In this document: positions 57,819 to 64,000 of the stretch, piece after piece
How positions within the stretch are numbered: position 1 is the stretch's first letter
How the letters are laid out: each line of letters opens with the position of its first letter
NCBI GenBank assembly: GCA_022496205.1
Contig: WTXD01000071.1
Coordinates: 57,228 to 121,227, forward strand
Source of the DNA: Gloeopeniophorella convolvens
Taxonomy: Eukaryota > Basidiomycota > Agaricomycetes > Russulales
DNA length: 64,000 nt
Direction: 5' to 3'
The notes under the pieces: generated by a model
Databases searched by the model: none
Seen by the model: the letters and a program-made list of their open reading frames with translations, nothing else
What the model was told of the DNA's origin: nothing
Program-made: the position numbers and the translations under genes

Positions 57819-60667
57819 CTAAAATCCGCCATGCCATCCTTGTTGCGGCGGTGGCGGCGGTTGCGACTGGTGGTAGGGGACCGGGATGGTCACCCGGGCC
57901 GGCGCGACATACCGGACCGGCGCGGGCGGATGCATCTGGCGAGATGGTGCGTACAGTGCCATCACAGCCCTTTGCGGCGTGTGGTGCGGAGTCCAAGAAG
58001 GTGTTCCTTGGGGCGTATTATGGGGGGTATATTGAGGCGTATTATGCGGTGTGTACTGAGGCGTGTTCGACGGCGTGTATGGGTGAGTTCCGAACGGCGC
58101 ACGCTGCTGGGGCGCGGAAACGGGAGGGAGATGGTGTGCATTCCGCGACGAGTGCTGCGGGGTATATGGCGGCGTAAGGAATGCTGGATCGCCTACACAT
58201 AATGAGGTTAACAAAGTTAATCGGGAAGACGAAAAAATCGCGACGCACGGATCGGGCCGTTGGAGACGTGGTTGTGCGTTACCAACGCAAAGTCGTCCGG
58301 CGGCGGGGAAGGTGCACGGTAGTCGACGTAAGCGCGCTGCCTGACGTGCCCCTCAAAAAGGGCGCTCGGATATGGGGCTTCGGAGGGCCAGTCCCAGCTG
58401 TTGTCCTGCAGAACGGGTGTAGATGGACCGGCCGGCAGGTCTGTACGGAGTGCGATATCCACCGCGGGACTCGGCACTGCGAGTGAGACAAGTGGGCCAT
58501 AGTGCGCGGGGGCTGGTGAGTAGGTGGGTAGCGGTTGCGGGTAATCGACTGGGTGGGCTACGGGCGTTTCGGAGGAAGCGTGTGGTGGGGGGTGGTGATG
58601 ATGGTGTGCCCCGTGGAACGCTGGATCCGGCTGCGGCCACGGCGCGACTGGCTCTGGCAGTGGATACAACGCCTGCGATGGTGCCGCTGGTGGTGCAGGA
58701 TCGGATTGAGTGGGCGCGGCGGGCGGAAGGGCAGCCTGCGCGCCACGGTATGCGGGACGCGGCCGCGGCGCGATACGCCTGGGCTCTGTCCGCAATGCCT
58801 GGTGTACAGACCGTTAGCGCATGGAATACTAAGCCCAGAAAATGGAGAGAAACAAAAACGAACCGCCATATGTATGGCCGCCTCCTCCATAAGGCGTGCC
58901 ATCTCCGCCTCCTCCGCCTTCTGCTTCTTTTCCGCCTCCTTGGCCCTTTGTTTCTCCTCGCGCTCCCTCGCCTTCCGTTCAACGTCCGTGGATGCCTTCT
59001 CTTCCCGTGCCTTCCCCTTTTCGATCTTTGTTTGCTCGCGCGCCTCTGTCTTAATCCTTTTCTTCTCCTCTTGCCGTTCGCGTGTCGCTTGTTTACGAGC
59101 GTCGTTCCGTTGTTTTTTCGCGAGCTCGTTCTCGTCCGCTATCCTCTTGTGTGCTTTTTGTGTGACGTCCAGAACATCCTTGCCATGGATGTGCAACGCC
59201 CACCACTTCGCCGCGGCAGGGCACTGATCTGAGCTGGCGACGTGATCCACCTCCGACCAGCGCGCGTATGTCGCGAACCCGGTCAGCACAGCATCGGACA
59301 TCAGGCCCTCGACACCCCAGGGGCGCAACGAGTAATGTTCGAGCCACGTACTGCGTCTCCATGTCTTCAGAGCAGCCTCCGCGGCGCGAAGAAAGTCCCC
59401 CTGTCGCCTGACAGGAACGTTGGGGGGCGGATCCGCGTCAGGGTTGAGCATTGGCCGTTTTCCTGAAGAATTTAGAGCTTTGCTAGGAGTGGGATGTGTG
59501 ATAATGGAGGGGTTGCGTGAATGGATGGGAGTTGTCGGCCGCTCGCGCTGAGATTCGTCTTGCGAACCTTGCGCGGCTGCCATCGCGCGCGCGCAATTGT
59601 CACAACACACGCCAACAGACGCTACATAGCGTATTACCGCTGATTAGCTCATACCCAAAGCGCACAACGCGAACAAGACAACTCACGCTCATGACCTGGG
59701 TTGTTGAAATATTCATCAGCAACAAGGCGACGGCACCCAGTTGTCTCAATCCAATCACGGAGGCCAACCTCGACGTCTTTCTTGTACTTAATATCATCAC
59801 CAGCCAGGCGCGTCCCCTTTCCGACTTCTTGGAAGATCGTCGGCTGAACCAATAGATATGCACTAGCTTGGCTACCTCTCCGCCTCCCGGCACGGCCAGC
59901 ACGCTGGAACCAGATCGAGAGTGATTTTGGCACCAAAAACTGCACGACGACATCGACATCGGCCAGATCGCACCCCTGCAATGCAAAACACGGCATTAAT
60001 AGAGTATCTCATACTTGCAACATGCACTCACCATGCCCGCTGCTTCGCTCGCAAATAGTATGTCTATGTTCCCATTATTGAATTCTTCAATGACATCAAT
60101 CTTACTTTCGTCACCGCGCATTGAATTATAGCAAGCCACGCGCTTTCGAAGCCGTTCAGGAAGGTGTTCGCGGAACCACCGAAGCACCTCCATCGACAAT
60201 GAGATATCATCAAAGAAGATGACACTGCGGATGAGCTTTGCGTCAGATTCGAGACTCTCTGTTTCAGGTAAGAGGAATGCGAGTGATTCGACGTCAGACT
60301 TGGCAGCCTTCATTCGGTGAACGTTCCAGGTGATATTAGGCCGATCATTTCCGAGGTTGAGGTGGAAAGATGAGTGACGCTGCATATGCACCGAGTTGCG
60401 AACCTCAACCAAGTCTGCAGGTGTGAGAGTCGCAGAGGTGACGAGGAATGGTACGCGATTTGACACAAAAGCTCGAAGTGTCCCCAGCTCACTATACGCA
60501 TGTCGAAACTCTTCGCCCCACTGTGTGATGCAATGGGCTTCGTCTATCAGAAAGGCAGCAATCCTTCGACGCTTTGACGGTGCTTCTAAAGCGGCACGGA
60601 ACTCTGGGTGCAGCAGACACATCTCAGGTGAAGTCAGTATCACTGGATACCGGCCACGCTTGAGATT
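57819..60667 (-). CDS. RecQ-like DNA helicase, 5' end missing
   Basis: Minus-strand exons 60032-60667, 59687-59975, 58864-59621, 58249-58798 and 57819-58192 keep one frame for 868 residues. The helicase part has ILTSPEMCLLHPEF, motif II in AAFLIDEAHCITQWGEEF, motif III VTSATLT, motif V-like DVDVVVQFLVPKS and motif VI WFQRAGRAGRRRGSQA, then the Zn-type VCCDNC. The long C-terminal part is charged (KKRIKTEAREQTKIEKGKA), then Pro-rich, and ends with TPHNTPQ repeats. The exon upstream, which should hold the Walker A motif (motif I), is absent: after an acceptor at 60668 the sequence becomes AT-rich. As it stands it cannot be an active helicase, though the rest is undamaged. It may be a telomere-linked-type helicase (as S. 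pombe tlh1). Confidence 0.8.
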
Positions 60668-61200
60668 CTGGTTGTATCGTGAGTACTTAAAAAACATTCA
60701 ATCTCTGCAGCGGACGCACCCTCTTGCTCTACAAAAACCTCCCCCTCTTATAGCAGGAAATAAGATCTTAATAAGTTATTATTGGGAACTGGGCTTATTT
60801 TGTCCTTATCCGTCTAAATTGCCACACTAGTCATAAGACCTACATCTTATTAGCATCTTTAAAAGAACTCTCAAAGATAAGGCACATAATAAGACATGAA
60901 TAAGCTAGTCAAAAGGTGATCACACTATGATATAAAAGCAATGAGAAAGGAGCTGATATTCCAATATACACTACTAACATTCTACACTAAAGTAACTAAT
61001 GCTAACCCTAACCCTAACCCACCCTCACACTTAAAACCTAACCCCACCCTTCAACCTCAAGTCTCCACCCGGGGATCACAGCATGCTGTTCAACAGTGTC
61101 AATGACCATGTATGAAAGAGTGAGAAGGGTACACACCTTATATTGATTAGGAGCAAGGAAGTAAGGGAGAAAAGACGAGGCAACAGTAAGCCAGCCAAGT
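60668..61200. other. AT-rich break region with telomere-type words
   Basis: AT content rises sharply compared with the rest of the window. CTAACCCTAACCCTAACCC lies at 61002-61020, followed by variants (CCTAACCCCACCC) up to about 61050. A TATAAAAG word is near 60940. It separates the cut RecQ gene from the retroelement. Confidence 0.6.
61002..61020 (+). repeat. Interstitial telomere-type tract, three CCCTAA units
   Basis: Three perfect CCCTAA units, then degenerate neighbours. CCCTAA/TTAGGG is the common filamentous-fungal telomere repeat. Confidence 0.65.
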
Positions 61201-61740
61201 TGTCACGACTTGTACGATACATTTTCTTTTTCCTTATCTTTCCAGCCCCTGTACGATACTAGCTCCGTTCCGGTTCGATAACTCGGGGACGCTTATCTCT
61301 CACTCGTCATACGATTCCCCCATACTTCTTGACGCGCCCCTTATGCCATTGGACCACTACTGTACTTCTACCTAGGAGACCCACCTTGAGTCCGTTCTGA
61401 CTCGGTACGACTCGATACTAGGACGTTATGTAAACCATCTCTCTTGTAGTACTTAAGGCGTAGCGGTTGTACTCTAAGGCCTTAAGCCTGTTCTCCTTTG
61501 TCAATCGACGAGGTTACCAGGGAATCCGCGTGAGGGACTTGTTCGCCCAAGCATCGCGAGGTCTTCAGCTTTGAACTCGACGTACCGGAGGCCGATTGCC
61601 TCCCAGCTTCAGACATCACGTCTTACCCAGGATCCCGTGCACATTCACGTGCGCCTTCGAGGACCGGCTCACATCGAGACCGACTTATCGAACCTCGCTC
61701 GTCTCAGCCCTCGCCAGCCCCGCTCGCGCCGGCTCAGGCC

Positions 61741-63324
61741 GTGACATTAGAACAGGCTTCTCAGTCTCGAGAGCCGACGATCGCAGAACTTGTGACTGTC
61801 CGACTTCCTTTTGCACAGGACGAGGACGTAGCTCCCCCTGAACTCAGAGGAGAAGGACTACGAGGAATCTTCCACGACCGAGAGAACGGTTATTATCTGA
61901 TCCTCAGCGGACAGACCCTACGAGTACACTTTTCGAGGGACCAAGGCTGGAACTACGTCCAGTGGTCCGGAATCCACCAGAGATACGAAATCACCTCACC
62001 CGTAGTCGCGCTAGGGATACCGAACCGAGACCAGGTAGTACAGTGGTTTCGCGATCACCCCGAATCTCCAGAACACACGACTCCCACTTCTATCCAACCC
62101 CAGAACCCCTCCGACCTTACAGGCGTTGCACAACGTCTTGAAGAAGCCGCCGCGGCACTCATATCCCCGACACCTTATCCTACATCCATACCAGCACGCG
62201 AGATGGCTGAGGAAACCCGAGTCGACTCCACGATCACCGCATCCCGTCGAGATGGCGGGAAACTCACAGGAGAAGCTCCGTTCATCTTTAACGGAGAATC
62301 CAAACGATATGCCGACTTCATGCGGCAGTTTAACCTCTACGCATTCCTGAACGATGAGAACTCGACGTTCACCGACCCACTGAAAAAAATCTCCTTCTGC
62401 CTCACATACTTTCGAGGAGCTATTGTGACCGACTGGGTCCAAAGGCAGATCGAGTGGCTAGAGAAAATCAAGGCGAACAGCGTCCTTGACCCACCAGTAC
62501 CCTTCGCGACAAGGGACACCGCATGGACGGTGTTTAAAGATACCCTCGACAAACGGTTCCTAAACCGAGGAACCGCTGTCAACGCCAAACTTCTCCTGGC
62601 GAACATGAAATTCCGAGCCCCCGAACCGATCGAGGAGTATATCGGAAAGTTCCGCACCCTTGCAGAGAGGGGGAACTTCCACCTCGACGCCGAGTCCACC
62701 ATCATCATGTTCCTTCGCTCGTTCCCCAATGCCCTCGTCCGGGAAACCGCACGACAGGGAGGGGACGTATTTGGAGTAAACCCCGGCAGTACCCGATGGA
62801 CCTTCGATCAATGGGCTGAGAAGCTTTGCGACCAGCAGCTTCAGTATCAGCTCATGAAGGAAATCTACGGAAATCAGGATACCCCGAGACAGCAGCCACG
62901 ATTTCAGATACGACGCCCTGGAGGAGGTGGACAGCCACCCCGGAACGACGGAGTAGTTCCCATGGACGTGGACACGGTAACGGTCAATCAGACCCAGTCA
63001 TTCGTCCATCAGAAAGGGAAGAAGCTCACGCCCGACGAACGGACCTCATACATGCAGCAAGGACGCTGTTTCCACTGCGGCCAACAGGGACACGTTTCAC
63101 GTTCCTGCCCGCAAAAGGACTCACGTCCTCGGGAAACACGTCAGCGACAGCTCGACACAACGGAACCCACGACACCAACTCCCTCCACCTCTTCCATTTC
63201 CTCCATTTCCCCACAGACGTTTGCAGCATATCTGGCGAACGCATCCGACGCAGAAAAGGAGTCCATCTTCAGTGTCCTTGAGAAGGACAAGGACTTCAGC
63301 GTCCAGGATTTTCAACAAGCTTGA
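61741..63324 (+). CDS. gag: Gag polyprotein of the LTR retrotransposon
   Basis: The frame codes for at least 527 residues. A retrotransposon Gag domain (about residues 170-370) includes APFIFNGESKRYADFMRQF, FRGAIVTDWVQRQI, FKDTLDKRFLNRGTAVNAK and EYIGKFRTLAERGNF. Near the end is one zinc knuckle, CFHCGQQGHVSRSC, with CX2CX4HX4C spacing, that would bind the RNA genome. The start is not clear: 61741 is a GTG, the frame is open back to the TGA at 61531, and no ATG occurs in frame until 62203. The N-terminal part (IFHDRENGYYLILSGQTLR) is unlike other Gags I know. The end is followed by pol in the -1 phase. Confidence 0.85.
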   Translation: MTLEQASQSREPTIAELVTVRLPFAQDEDVAPPELRGEGLRGIFHDRENGYYLILSGQTLRVHFSRDQGWNYVQWSGIHQRYEITSPVVALGIPNRDQVVQWFRDHPESPEHTTPTSIQPQNPSDLTGVAQRLEEAAAALISPTPYPTSIPAREMAEETRVDSTITASRRDGGKLTGEAPFIFNGESKRYADFMRQFNLYAFLNDENSTFTDPLKKISFCLTYFRGAIVTDWVQRQIEWLEKIKANSVLDPPVPFATRDTAWTVFKDTLDKRFLNRGTAVNAKLLLANMKFRAPEPIEEYIGKFRTLAERGNFHLDAESTIIMFLRSFPNALVRETARQGGDVFGVNPGSTRWTFDQWAEKLCDQQLQYQLMKEIYGNQDTPRQQPRFQIRRPGGGGQPPRNDGVVPMDVDTVTVNQTQSFVHQKGKKLTPDERTSYMQQGRCFHCGQQGHVSRSCPQKDSRPRETRQRQLDTTEPTTPTPSTSSISSISPQTFAAYLANASDAEKESIFSVLEKDKDFSVQDFQQA

Positions 63325-64000
63325 GTAGAGCGATCCTTACTCGAGCCGTCTTCAGCACCGATGTACTAGTACGACTCTCCTATGCCGAAAATGCGATCAG
63401 AGTTCCCCTTTACATCCGAAGTGCACATAAAAGGATCGACGACAAAGCCCTAATCGACAGCGGGGCTACCGACAATATCATCGACTGGAAGGTCGTGAAA
63501 CAGCACGGCCTTCAAGTAAAACGACTTGCTCATCCTCGTATCATTCGAAACGCGGATGGAACTCGAAACCGGTCCGGTGATATCACTCACTACACCGAGT
63601 TCGATATATTAGCTGGAGGAAAATCACATTCCCAGCGCTTCTACATTTCCAGTATTGGAGGAGAACGCATTATCCTCGGATTCCCCTGGCTACGACTGTT
63701 CCAACCCCCGATCCTATGGGGTGAACGACGAGTAGCAAACGACTTCCATCCCATCATCCTCTCCACTTCAGACGCATCTTCGTGGAAACCCACGCCTACG
63801 ACATTTAGAGCAGGAGCGCGTGTATCAAACGTCCATTCCCTGGCGGAATGGGAAGAAGAAGCACACGCTCACGTTCAGCTTTATCTATCAGGAGTAGAAC
63901 CCCTGAACCTAGACGCAGAAGATGAAATCTACTTCGGTTCACCGCCGGAACTTGTCGACGAGGTCCGCCTCTTCCGAGTAACTCAGGCGCAGCAGCTTGC
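63282..64000 (+). CDS. pol: Pol polyprotein: aspartic protease, partial
   Basis: The frame is in phase -1 relative to gag, open from 63282 and to the end of the window. It holds a retropepsin: KALIDSGATDNIID with the catalytic Asp in DSGA (about 63456), then NADGTRNRSG and IILGFPWL, the typical hydrophobic-GFPWL end of the fold. Reverse transcriptase, RNase H and integrase should lie beyond the window. No ATG opens this frame near its start, so expression as a Gag-Pol fusion through a frameshift within the 43-nt overlap is likely; no canonical slippery heptamer is seen there. Confidence 0.8.

Larger units (their letters stand above)
61201..64000 (+). mobile_element. Ty3/Gypsy-type LTR retrotransposon, 5' part
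   Basis: A probable 5' LTR starts at 61201 with TGTCACGACTTGTACGATAC; TGT-ACGAC-like starts are common in fungal Gypsy LTRs. Its end cannot be fixed because the 3' LTR is outside the window. Gag (61741-63324) and protease (from 63282) follow in order. All visible frames are open, so the copy looks young. Confidence 0.75.

Noticed and set aside
60668..61200. A real chromosome end at 61 kb
   Set aside because: Only three perfect repeat units are present, and a retrotransposon continues beyond, so in this window the tract is internal.
1..64000. CRISPR array, operon structure or bacterial signals
   Set aside because: Introns, gene families and spacing are fungal; no regularly spaced repeats with unique spacers were seen.

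Overview
The window looks like genomic DNA of a wood-decay-type Agaricomycete, most likely Polyporales. Genes are split by many 46-80 bp introns with GTRNGT donors and CTRAY branch sites. Several families are ones I associate with this group: DUF6535 and DUF6589 proteins, small secreted cysteine-rich proteins, CBM19-like domains and F-box/LRR proteins. The species call is inference. All spliced models were read by hand from frame continuity and splice sites; none was checked against RNA or a database.

Left part, 0-21 kb. The window opens inside the 3' half of a phospholipase D gene. Next comes a Prm10/ThrE-type (DUF1212) membrane transporter (2.3-5.5 kb), then two tandem secreted six-cysteine CBM19-like proteins (6.1-8.3 kb) and a single-pass membrane protein with a Kre9/Knh1-like ectodomain (9.3-11.3 kb). 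Three tandem copies of a secreted eight-cysteine protein follow (12.1, 15.1 and 18.0 kb), carried on a roughly 2.9 kb segmental repeat that includes promoters and flanks. An F-box protein ends this part (19.8-21.1 kb).

Middle, 21-46 kb. This part is sparser and more accessory: a 66-aa secreted peptide with a 12-nt exon, two DUF6535 membrane proteins (24-26 and 43-45 kb), an unrecognised coiled-coil protein (27-29 kb), and three copies of a secreted helical protein with a central hydrophobic hairpin. One of those copies is intact (31.7-33.4 kb) and two are broken (23 and 42 kb); each broken copy sits next to a DUF6535 gene. A modular CBM19-like secreted protein lies at 33.9-35.3 kb. Between these are housekeeping genes: 5-formyltetrahydrofolate cyclo-ligase and nucleoporin Nup84/Nup107, which converge on overlapping stop codons, and a conserved unnamed protein at 41 kb.

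Right part, 46-64 kb. A TMEM184/OSTalpha-type membrane protein has 15 exons, one of 8 nt, and one GC-AG intron. It is followed by a 64-aa basic protein, an alkyltransferase-like (ATL) protein and a Pro-rich F-box protein. A DUF6589 gene then converges on a RecQ-like helicase gene whose 5' end is missing. Beyond the break lie an AT-rich stretch with a short CCCTAA tract and the 5' end of a Ty3/Gypsy-type retrotransposon (gag, then protease in the -1 phase) that runs off the window. Truncated RecQ next to telomere-type repeats recalls fungal telomere-linked helicases, but here it is followed by a retroelement.
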